Shown here one piece after another: positions 42,197-52,058 of a stretch of DNA of 64,000 nucleotides. A program made the position numbers and the translations under genes. Location: assembly GCF_009695875.1 (NCBI RefSeq), contig NZ_VUNC01000004.1, positions 124,001 to 188,000 of the forward strand. Direction: 5' to 3'. A model generated the notes under the pieces. The model was given only the letters and a program-made list of their open reading frames with translations. It was not told where the DNA came from and made no database searches. Source of the stretch: Olsenella porci (GTDB taxonomy: Bacteria > Actinomycetota > Coriobacteriia > Coriobacteriales > Atopobiaceae). Every line of letters starts with the position of its first letter. Position 1 is the stretch's first letter.

Positions 42197-44173
42197 CTAG
42201 GACAGGCTCACCAGGTCGTCCCCAAGGCCGACCTGACCGGTCTTCCCGGTGACCGAGCCGTAGTCGTCGGTGTTGGTGACCACGACCATGGTGGTGGTGT
42301 CGAGCCCCGCGGCACGGATGGCGTCGAGGTCGACGTCCATGAGCAGGTCTCCCTTGCCCACGTGCGCCCCCACCTGGGTGTGCGGCGTGAACGGGCCGCC
42401 CTTGAGGGTCACGGTGTCGATGCCGATGTGGATGAGGACCTCGGCACCGTTGTCGGACAGGAGCCCGATGGCATGGCCGGTCTCGGCCAGCACGGTGATG
42501 GTGCCGCTGACGGGGGCGTACACGGAGCCCTCGGAGGGCACGACCGCCGCGCCGCCGCCCATGGCGCCACTCGCGAACACGGGGTCCTTCACGTCGGCCA
42601 TGGCGATTGCCTTGCCGGCGACGGGAGAAGCGATGACCTCTGCCTTGGGGGCGGGGACGCTGCCGGCGCCCTTCTCCTCAACGGACCTCTCCTCGGCCAC
42701 GGCCTCGTCGGCGGCAGCCTTGGCCTCGGCGAGCGCCTGGCCGGCGGGCTCGGCCTGTGCCTCGGCGTCACGGTAGATCGTGCTGGTGAGGCCAAAGGCC
42801 ACGCCAAAGGCGACCGCGAACATGATCACGTACTGCAGGGGCTGGGTGATGCAGAGCAGGATGCCAAAGATGCCGGTGACGCCGGTGCCGCTGGCTGCGA
42901 GGTGGAAGACATAGCAGCACAGGGCGCCGCACGCGGAGCCGATCATGCCGCAGACGAAGGGCTTGACCTTGGGCAGGTTGACGCCGAAGATCGCGGGCTC
43001 GGTGATGCCGAGCAGGCACGAGATGCCAGACGGGACGGCGAGCGACTTGGTCTTCTCGGAGCGGGTCTTGAGCGCGACGGCCAGGCAGGCGCCACCCTGG
43101 GAGATGTTGGCGGCGCTGGCGATGGGCAGCCAGTAGGTCACGCCGTACTGCGCGAGCATCGAGACGTCGATGGCGGTGTACATCTGGTGCAGGCCCGTGA
43201 CGACCGACGGCGAGTAGATGAGGCCGATGATCACGTAGCCAATGCCAAGGGGCACGGAGAGCAGGAACATGAGCAGGCCGAGGATGTTGTTCTCGAGCCA
43301 CACGAAGACGGGACCCACGAACAGGATGGTGATGTATGCGGCAAGCGACACGGAGAGCAGCGGGGTCAGGAACAGGTCGAACATCTCGGGCACGACCTTG
43401 TGCAGGCGCTTCTCGAAGAAGCACAGGATCCAGACTCCCACCAGGATGGGAATGACGTGGCCCTGGTAGCCGATCCAGTCGATGCTATAGACGCCGGGGA
43501 TGACGTCGAGCGTGATCATGGTGCCCTTGGCGATGGCGTCAGACGCGCTGTAGGCGTTAATGAAGTCGGAGCTGATGAGCAGGGCTCCCAGGGAGGCGCC
43601 CAGGTATGGGTTGCCGCCAAAGACCGTCGCAGCGGAGAAGCCCAGCAGGATCTGCAGGTTGCCCAGCGCGCATGCGTTGATCAGCGAGGCGATGCGCCAC
43701 CACACGTTGGAGGTGTCGAGCGCGAAGAACCCGGCGCCGCCGTCTGCCACGGGGGTGCCCATGTACTGCAGGGCGCTCATGATGCCCATGAGCATGCCGG
43801 AGGCCACGATGGCGGGGATGATGGGGACGAAGACGTCGGAGAGGACCTTGATGGCGCGCTGGAAGCCGTTGCCCTTGGCGGCGGCGGCCTGCTTGACGTC
43901 TGCCTTGGAGCCGCCGGTGATGCCCGCCTGCGCCACGAACTCGTCGAACACCTTGTCGACGGTCCCCGTGCCGTAGATGATCTGCAGCTGGCCAGAAGCC
44001 TGGAAGTTACCCTTGGCGCCCACGGCGTCCTCGAGCTTCTTCTTGTCGACCTTTGAGTCGTCCGCGATCACAAGACGCAGACGCGTCGCACAGTGCGCCG
44101 CCGACACGATGTTGCCGGGCCCGCCAACGGCCTCGAGGGCCTCCTTCGCGGCTTGCTTGTAGTCAAGAGCCAT
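42197..44173 (-). CDS. PTS sugar transporter EIIBCA, sucrose-specific type
   Basis: 658 residues in the order B-C-A. EIIB: SAAHCATRLRLV with phospho-Cys28. EIIC: about ten membrane segments between 105 and 460, including GITEPAIFGVNLPKVKPF, the sucrose/trehalose-family signature. An Ala/Glu linker near 470-500 leads to an EIIA domain of the glucose type with LIHIGIDTV, phospho-His near 582. Imports and phosphorylates sucrose for the GH32 enzyme. The trehalose type is the main alternative; the neighbour GH32 argues for sucrose. ATG at 44173 with AAGGGGAG upstream. Confidence 0.92.
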   Translation of the reverse strand: MALDYKQAAKEALEAVGGPGNIVSAAHCATRLRLVIADDSKVDKKKLEDAVGAKGNFQASGQLQIIYGTGTVDKVFDEFVAQAGITGGSKADVKQAAAAKGNGFQRAIKVLSDVFVPIIPAIVASGMLMGIMSALQYMGTPVADGGAGFFALDTSNVWWRIASLINACALGNLQILLGFSAATVFGGNPYLGASLGALLISSDFINAYSASDAIAKGTMITLDVIPGVYSIDWIGYQGHVIPILVGVWILCFFEKRLHKVVPEMFDLFLTPLLSVSLAAYITILFVGPVFVWLENNILGLLMFLLSVPLGIGYVIIGLIYSPSVVTGLHQMYTAIDVSMLAQYGVTYWLPIASAANISQGGACLAVALKTRSEKTKSLAVPSGISCLLGITEPAIFGVNLPKVKPFVCGMIGSACGALCCYVFHLAASGTGVTGIFGILLCITQPLQYVIMFAVAFGVAFGLTSTIYRDAEAQAEPAGQALAEAKAAADEAVAEERSVEEKGAGSVPAPKAEVIASPVAGKAIAMADVKDPVFASGAMGGGAAVVPSEGSVYAPVSGTITVLAETGHAIGLLSDNGAEVLIHIGIDTVTLKGGPFTPHTQVGAHVGKGDLLMDVDLDAIRAAGLDTTTMVVVTNTDDYGSVTGKTGQVGLGDDLVSLS

Positions 44174-44262
44174 GCCCACTCCCCTTCGACTGGGACCGTT
44201 CCCACACCATGCGGAATCGCGTCCTCGCCCCAAACCCACGACTTCCACGAACGTCCTTTGGC

Positions 44263-44320
44263 ATTTCGTATGAAATCGTTCTCACAATTCAGTGATACTC
44301 CAGGTTGTGGAGCTTGTGAG
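44263..44320. promoter_or_regulatory. Operator candidates upstream of the EIIBCA gene
   Basis: A perfect 14-bp dyad, ATTTC-GTAT-GAAAT (44263-44276), lies 90 bases before the EIIBCA start. A second, wider inverted pair is CTCACAA (44281-44287) and TTGTGAG (44314-44320). The adjacent LacI-family regulator probably binds here. The region is clearly AT-richer than its surroundings. Confidence 0.55.
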
Positions 44321-44417
44321 GGTTCGCCCCCAGGGTGGCGGCAGACGGTCGCTTATCTGCCATGAGCGGCAGTTGGGGGGAGGGGCCGCGCTCCTCTCCC
44401 CCAGCGCATCGCAACGA

Positions 44418-45401
44418 TTACAGCGTGGAGTTGCGGCGAAGCACCCCGTAGCTCATGCGGACCTCACGGTCGACGTCGTCACGCTCGCCCATGGCGCCCA
44501 CCAGCACCTTGGCCGCCTCCATGCCGGCGGTCTTGTAGTGGTGGTGCACCGTGGTGAGCGTGGGTGTGATGACGCGGGCCAGATCGGTGTCGCCCACGCC
44601 GGTGACCTGGACGTCCTGGGGGATGCGCCGCCCGTACTCGCGAAGACAGGTCATGGCGCCAAAGGCGATGTTGTCAGAGGCGCAGACCATGGCGTCTGCC
44701 TCCGGGTAGGCCTCGAGCAGCCGCTCGGCGGCAAGATAGCCCGCGTCCACGGTGAAGTCGCTCACGCACTGCGCACGCTCGGGCACCTCGATGCCGTGGT
44801 CGCGGCAGGCGTCCAGGAAGCCTCGGTGGCGCATCTGGCCCGCCGAGACGTCGTCCTCCAGCACGCCGATGAAGGCGGGGTGGGTGCCGTGCTCCAGCAC
44901 GATGTTGGTGACGTCGAGAAGCGCGTGGTAGTCGTCGTTGAACACGCTCGTGCAGCCAGAGAGCTCCTGCCCCAGCACCACCACGGGCACGCGCGTCTCG
45001 CCCAGCACCTTGCGGTGGGCGGGGGTGATGACCGTGGCGATGAGCACGATGCCGTCCACGCGGTTGCGCTCCGCGAACAGCTTGAGGTACTCCACCTCTA
45101 GCCCCGTGTTATTGTCGGTGTTGGCCAGCAGCATCTGGTACTTGCTCTCGTTGAGCACCGACGTGAGGCCGGCTACCATGCGCGAGACGGACTGCGAGTT
45201 GATCTTGGGGATGACCACGCCCACCAGGTTGGTCTTCCCCGTGCGGAGCGTCTTGGCCTGCTGCGAGGGAACGTAGCCCGTCTCGTCGATGACCTGCTTG
45301 ATGAGCCGGCGCTTCTCCTCGGACACGTAGCCGTCGTTGAGGTAGCGCGAGACGGTCGCCCGCGACACGCCCGCGAGACGCGCTATGCCGTTGATGTCCA
45401 T
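44418..45401 (-). CDS. LacI-family regulator of the sucrose genes
   Basis: 327 residues. The N-terminal HTH and hinge are classical (IARLAGVSRATVSRYLNDG, then YVPSQQAKTLRTGKT), followed by a periplasmic-binding-type sugar domain ending HHYKTAGMEAAKVLVGA. The position between the EIIA and EIIBCA genes and the dyad just downstream point to control of the sucrose block. ATG at 45401 with GGGGAGGGGAG upstream. Confidence 0.9.
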   Translation of the reverse strand: MDINGIARLAGVSRATVSRYLNDGYVSEEKRRLIKQVIDETGYVPSQQAKTLRTGKTNLVGVVIPKINSQSVSRMVAGLTSVLNESKYQMLLANTDNNTGLEVEYLKLFAERNRVDGIVLIATVITPAHRKVLGETRVPVVVLGQELSGCTSVFNDDYHALLDVTNIVLEHGTHPAFIGVLEDDVSAGQMRHRGFLDACRDHGIEVPERAQCVSDFTVDAGYLAAERLLEAYPEADAMVCASDNIAFGAMTCLREYGRRIPQDVQVTGVGDTDLARVITPTLTTVHHHYKTAGMEAAKVLVGAMGERDDVDREVRMSYGVLRRNSTL

Positions 45402-45452
45402 GCTCCCCTCCCCTGGCAGCGTATGGGGTCGCGCACCAAGATGGCGGCGCGG

Positions 45453-45971
45453 CTAGATCACGCGCAGCAGCTCCTCGCCCTGCGCAACGGGGCCGAGGTG
45501 TCCCTCGACCTTTGAGGTGTCGTCCGTCGACATCACCACCACCATGACCGTGGCGGGAACGCCGGCACCGCGGATGGCGTCGAGGTCGGTACGCATGAGC
45601 GGCTGGCCCCCACGGACCACCTGGCCCTCGTCGCAGAGCAGGTCAAACGGCGCACCGCCGAGCCCCACCGAGTCGATGCCCACGTGGACGAGCACATCCA
45701 AGCCCGTCTTGGTGGTCATGCAGAGGGCGTGCTTTGCGCGGGCCACGACCGAGACCGTGCCGTCCGCCGGCGAGCATACCACGCCTGAGCTGGGCTCCAC
45801 GGCCGCGCCCTTGCCCAGCATCCCGCTCGAGAACACCGGGTCGTCCACGTCGCTCATGCGCATCGCCATGCCCGACACGGGCGAGAGGAGCACCTCGCCC
45901 GCCGGGCGAGGTCTGGAGCCGTCGGTCGCGGGGAGGTCCTCCCCCAAAGCGCTTTTGTCAGCAACCGCCAT
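45453..45971 (-). CDS. Stand-alone glucose-type EIIA (Crr-like)
   Basis: 172 residues, the normal length of EIIA-Glc. VLVHVGIDSVGL holds the phospho-His near residue 96; the second active-site His region is less clear. It is an extra EIIA, since the EIIBCA two genes downstream carries its own. It may serve other EIIBC transporters that lack an A domain, or act in regulation. It is 51 bases upstream of the LacI gene on the same strand. AGAGGTG precedes the ATG. Confidence 0.88.
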   Translation of the reverse strand: MAVADKSALGEDLPATDGSRPRPAGEVLLSPVSGMAMRMSDVDDPVFSSGMLGKGAAVEPSSGVVCSPADGTVSVVARAKHALCMTTKTGLDVLVHVGIDSVGLGGAPFDLLCDEGQVVRGGQPLMRTDLDAIRGAGVPATVMVVVMSTDDTSKVEGHLGPVAQGEELLRVI

Positions 45972-46092
45972 GAGCAGGCACCTCTCGCCTAGAAACCAAC
46001 AGAAACAGCCACAGGATAGCAGCGCGGAGGGACGCGGGGCGGCGGAACCGTCCCGCAAGCCCCGGAGGGTGGTCCCTCTCGCCTGCCGTCGC

Positions 46093-47904
46093 CTACAGCA
46101 GCGACGAGAGCTCGTCCACCAGCTCGGCGAACTGCGCCAGCGCGGCATCGACGGCCTGGCCGGACTCCATGTTCACCCCCGCCCCACGCAGGAGCTCGAT
46201 GGGCGGCTTGGAGCAGCCGCCCGAGAGGAAGGCCAGGTAGTCGTCCACCGCGGGCTGGCCCTCGCCCAGGATGCGCTGCGAGAGCGCCACCGCGGCCGCA
46301 AAGCTCGTGGCATACACGTAAACGTAGTAGTCGTAGTAGAAGTGCGGGATGCGCGACCACTCCAGCGCGATCTCGTCGTCCGACTCGATGGCGGGACCGT
46401 AGTAGGCGTCGCAGAGCTGCCGGTAGCGCTCGCTCAGGGCATCGGCGCCCATCCCCTCTCCCCTGGAGCACGCCTGGTTTGCGTCGCGCTCGAACTCGGC
46501 GAAGAGGGTCTGGCGGTACAGGGTGCCGCGAAACTGCTCGCAGAAGTGGTTGATGATAAACGCGCGCTCGGCGGGGTCGTCCGCCTGCGAGAGCAGGTGG
46601 CGGGTGAGGAGGCACTCGTTGGTCGTGGACGCCACCTCGGCCACGAACATGGGGTACTCCGCGTAGCGCGCCGGCTGGGAATGGTTGCTGAGCCAGGTCT
46701 GCATGGCGTGGCCCATCTCGTGACACAGCGTGAACACGTCGTCGAGCGTGCCCTGGAAGTTGAGAAGCACCAGGGGCTCCATGCCGTGGCCGTCCGCGGA
46801 GTAGGCTCCGCTCACCTTGCCCGGCGTCTCGTACACGTCGATCCAGCGCGACGCGATGCCGTGCCTGACGGTGGCGAGGTAGTCGTCGCCCAGCGGGGCG
46901 AGCGCCCGGAGCATGAGGTCGCATGCCTCCTCAAAGGTGTAGCGGCGGTCGGGCGACTGGACGATGGGCACGTACGCGTCCCAGTAGCGCAGGTGGTCCA
47001 CCCCCAGCGCGCGCTTCCTGAGCGCCATATAGGAGTGCATGGCGGGCGCGTTGCGGCGGACCGACTGAATGAGGCTCTGGTACACGGCGACCGGGACCTC
47101 GGTGGGGACCAGGGACGCCTCGAGCGACGAGCTGTACCCGCGCGCACGGGAGAAGAACGCGAGCTGCCGCATCTGGGCGGCGAGCAGGGCGGCACTGGTG
47201 TTGCGGACCTTGCCGTAGGTGCCATAGACGCTGTGGTAGGCGCTCTCGCGCAGCACGCGGTCGCGGGACTGCTCCAGCGGGACGAAGCTGCCGTGCGTCA
47301 CGGGATGCGCCTCTCCCCCGGCGTCCACTGCGTCGGGGAAGCGGAGGTCGGCGTCGTTGAGCATGGTGAAGGCGAGTCCCGGCTGCGCCGCCATCTCGCC
47401 CGCCTGGGCCAGGAGTGCCTCCTCGGACTCGCCCAGCACGTGCGGGGCGAGGGCACGGATGCGGTCGAGCGCGCGACGGTAGAGCTCAAGACCGGGAGTC
47501 GAGCGGTACCAGCCCTCCAGGGTCTGGGCATCGAGGGCGCAGACGGCGGGCTCAAACCACGCCGCGGCAGCCCCCACGCGCGAGAGGAGCGAGGTCACCT
47601 GGGCGTTGAGGTCCTGGCAGCGGCTCACGCGGGTGTCCTCGTCCGCGCGGCGGCCGGCGTAGTTCCACAGCCTCTGGAGGCGCAGGGTGGCGTCGTCGTC
47701 AAAGCGCAGGTAGGCCAGGAGCCCCTCGCCCGACGCCGTGGCGGACTCCCTCTTGGATGCATACTCGTCGGGAATCGACTGGGCCTCCGCGAGGGCGCGC
47801 TCAAACTCGTCGTCGCTCGCGAAGAGCGACGAGAGGTCCCACCTGTACCGCTCCGGGACCTCTTCCCTGCTGGCGTATGCCCCCTGCCGGTCGTTCGAGC
47901 CCAT
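46093..47904 (-). CDS. pepF: Oligoendopeptidase F (M3 family)
   Basis: 603 residues, the standard length. HEMGHAM with the zinc-binding pair is near 395-401, and EVASTTNECLLTRHLL about 30 residues later supplies the third ligand Glu. The N-terminal PERYRWDLSSLFASDDEFE is the PepF start signature. Cytoplasmic metallopeptidase for oligopeptides of about 7-17 residues. ATG at 47904 with AAAGGGGAA upstream. Confidence 0.95.
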   Translation of the reverse strand: MGSNDRQGAYASREEVPERYRWDLSSLFASDDEFERALAEAQSIPDEYASKRESATASGEGLLAYLRFDDDATLRLQRLWNYAGRRADEDTRVSRCQDLNAQVTSLLSRVGAAAAWFEPAVCALDAQTLEGWYRSTPGLELYRRALDRIRALAPHVLGESEEALLAQAGEMAAQPGLAFTMLNDADLRFPDAVDAGGEAHPVTHGSFVPLEQSRDRVLRESAYHSVYGTYGKVRNTSAALLAAQMRQLAFFSRARGYSSSLEASLVPTEVPVAVYQSLIQSVRRNAPAMHSYMALRKRALGVDHLRYWDAYVPIVQSPDRRYTFEEACDLMLRALAPLGDDYLATVRHGIASRWIDVYETPGKVSGAYSADGHGMEPLVLLNFQGTLDDVFTLCHEMGHAMQTWLSNHSQPARYAEYPMFVAEVASTTNECLLTRHLLSQADDPAERAFIINHFCEQFRGTLYRQTLFAEFERDANQACSRGEGMGADALSERYRQLCDAYYGPAIESDDEIALEWSRIPHFYYDYYVYVYATSFAAAVALSQRILGEGQPAVDDYLAFLSGGCSKPPIELLRGAGVNMESGQAVDAALAQFAELVDELSSLL

Positions 47905-48097
47905 GCCATTCCCCTTTCGTGCCGCACGCGGCGGCGTCGGTTTTCCCTCCCGATTGTACGTGCCGCCCGGCCAGTCGCAAGCGCCGCGCCACGGGAGTGC
48001 CAGCGCGTCTCTCCCCCGGCCCTGCGGTATCGTGGTTGGGCCACACGAGACCCATGCGCGGCGGGATGCCAGAGAGCCGTCGCGGGGAGGGAGCAGC

Positions 48098-49006
48098 ATG
48101 CGCGTCACCGAGGGATACATGCCCTACCTGGGATACAGGACCTACTACCGCATCGTGGAACCGGATCACCCGATCGCGGGGCGCGCGCCTATCGTGCTGT
48201 TGCATGGGGGACCGGGCTCCACGCACAACTACCTGGAGACCCTTGACCCGCTCGCCGATCGCGACGGGCGCACGCTGGTAACCTACGACCAGATTGGCTG
48301 CGGGAGGTCGTGGGATGACTCCATGACCGACCACACCGAGCTCTGGGTCGCATCCACGTGGGTGAACGAGCTGGCCGCACTCCGCGAGCACCTGGGCCTG
48401 GGCGAGGTACACCTGCTCGGACAGTCGTGGGGAGGCGCCACCTGCATCATCTACCTGTGCGACCACAAGCCCGCGGGCGTGAGGTCGGTCGTGCTCAGCA
48501 GCACGCTCGCCTCGTCCCGCCTGTGGGGCGAGGAGGGACATCGCAGGCTGCGCTACCTGAGCGATGCGGAGCAGGACGCGTTCGCCACGGCCGAGCGGAC
48601 GGGCGACTTCGACGATCCCGAGTTCCAGGCGGCGCTGGAGCGCTACATGGAGCTCTTCTGCTCCGGCCCCGTGACGGAGAACAGCCCCGAGTGCCTGCGC
48701 CGTCCCAAGCGCACGGGCCGGGAGTCGTACGTGCACGCGTGGGGCGACAACGAGCTGATGCCCTCGGGGACCCTGCGCGACTACGACTACTCCGACCGCC
48801 TGGGACAAATCACCTGTCCGGCCCTGGTGATCAACGGCACGCAGGACCTGTGCTCGCCGCTCATCGCCAAGCAGATGTATGACGCCATCCCCAACGCGCG
48901 GTGGGAGATCTTCCCCAACTGCCGCCACATGTGCTATGTGGACGACAACCCGCGCTACCTGGCCCTTTTGCAGGAGTGGCTCGACGGCGTCGACGAGGTG
49001 CGATAG
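48098..49006 (+). CDS. Proline iminopeptidase-type alpha/beta hydrolase
   Basis: 302 residues. HGGPGSTHNYL forms the oxyanion loop, DQIGCGRSW is the S33 signature, GQSWGG holds the nucleophile Ser110, NGTQD the Asp and CRHMCYVD the His. Releases N-terminal proline or small residues from peptides. Divergent from pepF across 193 bases, so the two peptidase genes may share control. GGGGAGGGAG precedes the ATG. Confidence 0.9.
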   Translation: MRVTEGYMPYLGYRTYYRIVEPDHPIAGRAPIVLLHGGPGSTHNYLETLDPLADRDGRTLVTYDQIGCGRSWDDSMTDHTELWVASTWVNELAALREHLGLGEVHLLGQSWGGATCIIYLCDHKPAGVRSVVLSSTLASSRLWGEEGHRRLRYLSDAEQDAFATAERTGDFDDPEFQAALERYMELFCSGPVTENSPECLRRPKRTGRESYVHAWGDNELMPSGTLRDYDYSDRLGQITCPALVINGTQDLCSPLIAKQMYDAIPNARWEIFPNCRHMCYVDDNPRYLALLQEWLDGVDEVR

Positions 49007-49063
49007 CAGGGCGAGAGGGGCTGGGCGCCAGGACGCGTCGGCGTAAACCCCGGGCGCCCCGTC

Positions 49064-49096
49064 CCCACGCCGCGTGCCGTCATGGGGACGGGGCGC
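49064..49096. terminator. Terminator between convergent iminopeptidase and asrC genes
   Basis: A perfect 14-bp stem (GCGCCCCGTCCCCA at 49064-49077 with 49083-49096) around a 5-base loop. Confidence 0.8.
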
Positions 49097-49127
49097 GACC
49101 CGAGGGCGCGCCACCGAAAAGGGTGCC

Positions 49128-50117
49128 CTAACGCAAATCGTTGTCCCGGTCGTAGCGCCTTGAGTCCCAGTACACGCGGGTGGCGCGCTGGCACTTCTCC
49201 CCCAGCTCCACCCCCTCGAGCGCCCACTTGCAGAACTCGTCGAAGCCCACGCGGTCCACGATGTAGCCTATGTGCTCCTTGCCCTCGGGCGCGTTGGGGT
49301 CAATGTACTCGTCAATGAAGGCGTAGGTGTTCTTCACGATCTTCACGATGGAGTCCTCGTCCACCCAGCGCAGCCAGTCCTGGGCCAGGCGCGGGTTCTG
49401 CTTGCCCGTGCGGCCCATGATCTTGACGCGGAAGTAGTGCTCGCTGCTGCGCGTCCACGCGCGCGTGGGGCAGTACACCACGCAGACGCCGCAGCCGATG
49501 CAGCGGTCCTCGTTGCGCACGACCTTGCCGTTCACCAGGCTGAGCGCGCTCACCGACCTGCGCCTGCACCATTCGACGCACTGTCCGCAGCCGATGCAAC
49601 GGGCGGGATCGTACTGGGGCTCGGTCATGCCGATGACGCCAAAGTCGTTGAGGGCCACGTGCGCGCAGTCGTTGGAGCACCCGGTGAAGGCGACCTTCAC
49701 GTGGCGGTCGTTGGGAAAGATCGCGCGGTCCATGCGCTGCGCGAAGGCGGTGGTGTCGTAGCAGCCGAAGGGGCACAGCCTCTTGCCGGGGCAGGCCACG
49801 ACGTTGCGCGTGCCGCTGGCGAGGTAGCCGTGCTCGCTGTCACCCTGGTTGATCCCCGTGTCCTTGATGATCGAGCGCAGGAGCTCGTTGACCTTGGGCA
49901 TGTCCTCCATGTGGATGCCCGGGATCTCGACCCCCTGCCGGTTGGTGAGGAAGATCTCGCCCCTCCCGTACTCCTCGGCGATCTCCACGATGCGCGCCAT
50001 GCTCCTGGCGCTCACGAGCCCTCCGGGAACGCGCACGCGGCTTGCGGTCATGCCGCGCTCCTTGCTCACGCGGAAGGCGTTCTTCTTCATCGCCTTGACG
50101 TCGACGTCCTGTATCAC
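49128..50117 (-). CDS. asrC: Anaerobic sulfite reductase subunit C
   Basis: 329 residues from GTG at 50117, with AGGAGG 6 bases upstream. The siroheme-[4Fe-4S] site is CPGKRLCPFGC ... CSNDCAH, and two ferredoxin motifs follow, CIGCGQCVEWC and CIGCGVCVVYC. This is the catalytic subunit that reduces sulfite to sulfide with electrons from AsrAB. Last gene of the asrABC block. Confidence 0.95.
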   Translation of the reverse strand: MIQDVDVKAMKKNAFRVSKERGMTASRVRVPGGLVSARSMARIVEIAEEYGRGEIFLTNRQGVEIPGIHMEDMPKVNELLRSIIKDTGINQGDSEHGYLASGTRNVVACPGKRLCPFGCYDTTAFAQRMDRAIFPNDRHVKVAFTGCSNDCAHVALNDFGVIGMTEPQYDPARCIGCGQCVEWCRRRSVSALSLVNGKVVRNEDRCIGCGVCVVYCPTRAWTRSSEHYFRVKIMGRTGKQNPRLAQDWLRWVDEDSIVKIVKNTYAFIDEYIDPNAPEGKEHIGYIVDRVGFDEFCKWALEGVELGEKCQRATRVYWDSRRYDRDNDLR

Positions 50118-50130
50118 GGCGGCCTCCTTC

Positions 50131-50928
50131 CTAGTCCAGCAACTGCTTGCTCTGGGTGTAGTTGAAGACGGGCCCATCCAGGCACACGTACTTCTCGCCT
50201 ATGCGGCAATGGCCGCACTTGCCCAGGCCGCAGCACATCTTGCGCTCCTGGCTCACCCAGATGTTCTCCTCCGCCAGCCCGAGTTCGAGGAGCCCCTTCA
50301 CGGAGAAGCGCATCATGGGCGGCGGGCCCACGACGACCGCCTGGGTGGTGGACGGGTCGCGCAGCGGCAGGTCTGGGATGAACTTGGTCACCAGGCCGAC
50401 GTTGCCCTGGTATCCCTCGGGGGCGACGTCCACGGTGAGGATAAGGTCAAGTGCCTGGTCCCACCGTGCGAGGTCATCGCGGAACAGCATGTCGTCGGGG
50501 CTGCGGAAGCCCACGATCACGTGCTTGTCCCGCGGCGTCGCGCTCTCCGCGAGGGCGTTGACGACCCCGCGCACGGGGCTCACCCCCGTTCCACCGGCAA
50601 CGACCACGCACTCGCCGTCCACGTAGCGGCTCACGTCGAAGCCGTTGCCGTACGGCCCGCGCAGGAGGAGCGACTGCCCCTCGTAGGCCTTGAACACCTC
50701 GTTGGTCACCACGCCCACCCGGCGGATGGTGAGGTCCACGGACTCCCCGGGAACGATGCCGCTCACGCTGATGGGGGCCTCGCCGTACTTGGGAACCGAC
50801 ACCTCGAAGAACTGGCCCGGGCGCACCTCTCCCCCAAACGCCATGCGGAAGGTGAACTCCTTCTGCGTGTGCTGGATCACCTGGAGCACCCTGGAGGGAA
50901 ACGGCAGGTACGGGTTGCTGCTAGTCAT
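50131..50928 (-). CDS. asrB: Anaerobic sulfite reductase subunit B
   Basis: 265 residues. FAD-binding beta-barrel with a GGEVRPGQFFEVSVP segment, then an NAD-binding half (VVVAGGTGVSPVRGVVNAL) and a C-terminal [2Fe-2S] Cys cluster (CCGLGKCGHCRIGEKYVCLDGP), as in dihydroorotate dehydrogenase electron-transfer subunits. Passes electrons from NADH to AsrA and AsrC. ATG at 50928 overlaps the asrA stop by 8 bases. The asrC start lies 13 bases after its end. Confidence 0.95.
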   Translation of the reverse strand: MTSSNPYLPFPSRVLQVIQHTQKEFTFRMAFGGEVRPGQFFEVSVPKYGEAPISVSGIVPGESVDLTIRRVGVVTNEVFKAYEGQSLLLRGPYGNGFDVSRYVDGECVVVAGGTGVSPVRGVVNALAESATPRDKHVIVGFRSPDDMLFRDDLARWDQALDLILTVDVAPEGYQGNVGLVTKFIPDLPLRDPSTTQAVVVGPPPMMRFSVKGLLELGLAEENIWVSQERKMCCGLGKCGHCRIGEKYVCLDGPVFNYTQSKQLLD

Positions 50929-51997
50929 CTGAGACCACGCTCCCCTCGTGCTGGGCATCCCAGGCGCTGACGGCGTCCGTGACCTTGTTGACGCACGCCG
51001 CGAAGCTGATGTACTCGGGGCAGACGTCGTCGCAGCGCCCGCAGCCAACGCACATGTCGTAGCCAAAGCGCTGGCGGAAGTCGTAGACCTTGTGCAGCAC
51101 CTTGAAGCGCATGCGCTCCCCGTTGCGCTTGCGGTAGCTCGCGCCGCCCGCGACCGTGGAGTAGCCGTCGATCATGCAGCTGGCCTGGACGCGGCGCCTC
51201 TCACCCACCCTGCCGTTCTCGGTGTAGAGCACGTCCTGCATGGTGAAGCAGGTGCAGGTGGGGCACACCAGCGTGCACCTTCCGCAGCCTATGCAGCGGC
51301 GGGTGTATTCGTCCCACAGGTCGCTGGTGCGCACCTCCATCGGCATGGACCCGGGAACGCTCACGTGCACCTCGTTCTGGGAGACGTGCGCGGGCACGAC
51401 CTCGCTGGCCCCCTTGGCGTGGCGCTCGAACAGCGGGCGCAGCGACTCTCCCTCGACCGCGCAGACGTAGCCGTCGCCCCGGCGCTCGAGCGAGAACTCC
51501 CAGTTGTCGGGGGCCACGTTCGTGCCCATGTCGACGCAGAAGCAGTGCTCAAAGCCCTCGGGGCACCCGATGAGCGCAAAGTGCACGCGCTCGCGGACCC
51601 GGCGGTAGAAGCTGTCCTCGGGCCCGTTGTGCAGGTACATGTCGTCGAGGCGCCTGACGCCGTGCAGGTCGCACGCGCGCATGAGGACGAAGACATCGCG
51701 GTCGTCGCCGCCCTGGCCGGAGCCGCCGGCGGGCCCGATGCCCCGCGCCTCTCTCACCTGGTCCTCGGTGAAGTAGAACAGCGTCTGCGAGAGGGGCGTG
51801 AGCAGCTCCTTGAACGAGTAGTCGCTCTTGGCGTCGAGCTCTATCTGCGAGGCGTCGTCCACGAAGTCGTAGATCACCTGGTCGACGTCGGTGAACCGGC
51901 CCGCGCCGACCTTCCGCACCGGGGCAAAGACCAGGTAGTCGCGCGCAAGCTCGCGGACCAGCCCGTCCAGCCCCTCCCCATCAAGCACGTATCCCAC
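50921..51997 (-). CDS. asrA: Anaerobic sulfite reductase subunit A
   Basis: 358 residues from GTG at 51997, with GAGAGGGGG upstream. Two ferredoxin-like clusters near the C-terminus: CIGCGRCTLVCPTCTCF and CVGCGRCDDVCP. The N-terminal half has the AsrA pattern (LMRACDLHGVRRLDDMYL). Electron-transfer subunit. It starts 61 bases after the ABC ATPase gene on the same strand, so it may be co-transcribed with the transporter. Confidence 0.95.
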   Translation of the reverse strand: MGYVLDGEGLDGLVRELARDYLVFAPVRKVGAGRFTDVDQVIYDFVDDASQIELDAKSDYSFKELLTPLSQTLFYFTEDQVREARGIGPAGGSGQGGDDRDVFVLMRACDLHGVRRLDDMYLHNGPEDSFYRRVRERVHFALIGCPEGFEHCFCVDMGTNVAPDNWEFSLERRGDGYVCAVEGESLRPLFERHAKGASEVVPAHVSQNEVHVSVPGSMPMEVRTSDLWDEYTRRCIGCGRCTLVCPTCTCFTMQDVLYTENGRVGERRRVQASCMIDGYSTVAGGASYRKRNGERMRFKVLHKVYDFRQRFGYDMCVGCGRCDDVCPEYISFAACVNKVTDAVSAWDAQHEGSVVSDD

Positions 51998-52058
51998 GCA
52001 TCCCCCTCTCGTTCGCGCCCCGACGGGGCGCCCTTCCCTTTCCGTATCCCGCGCGCCA

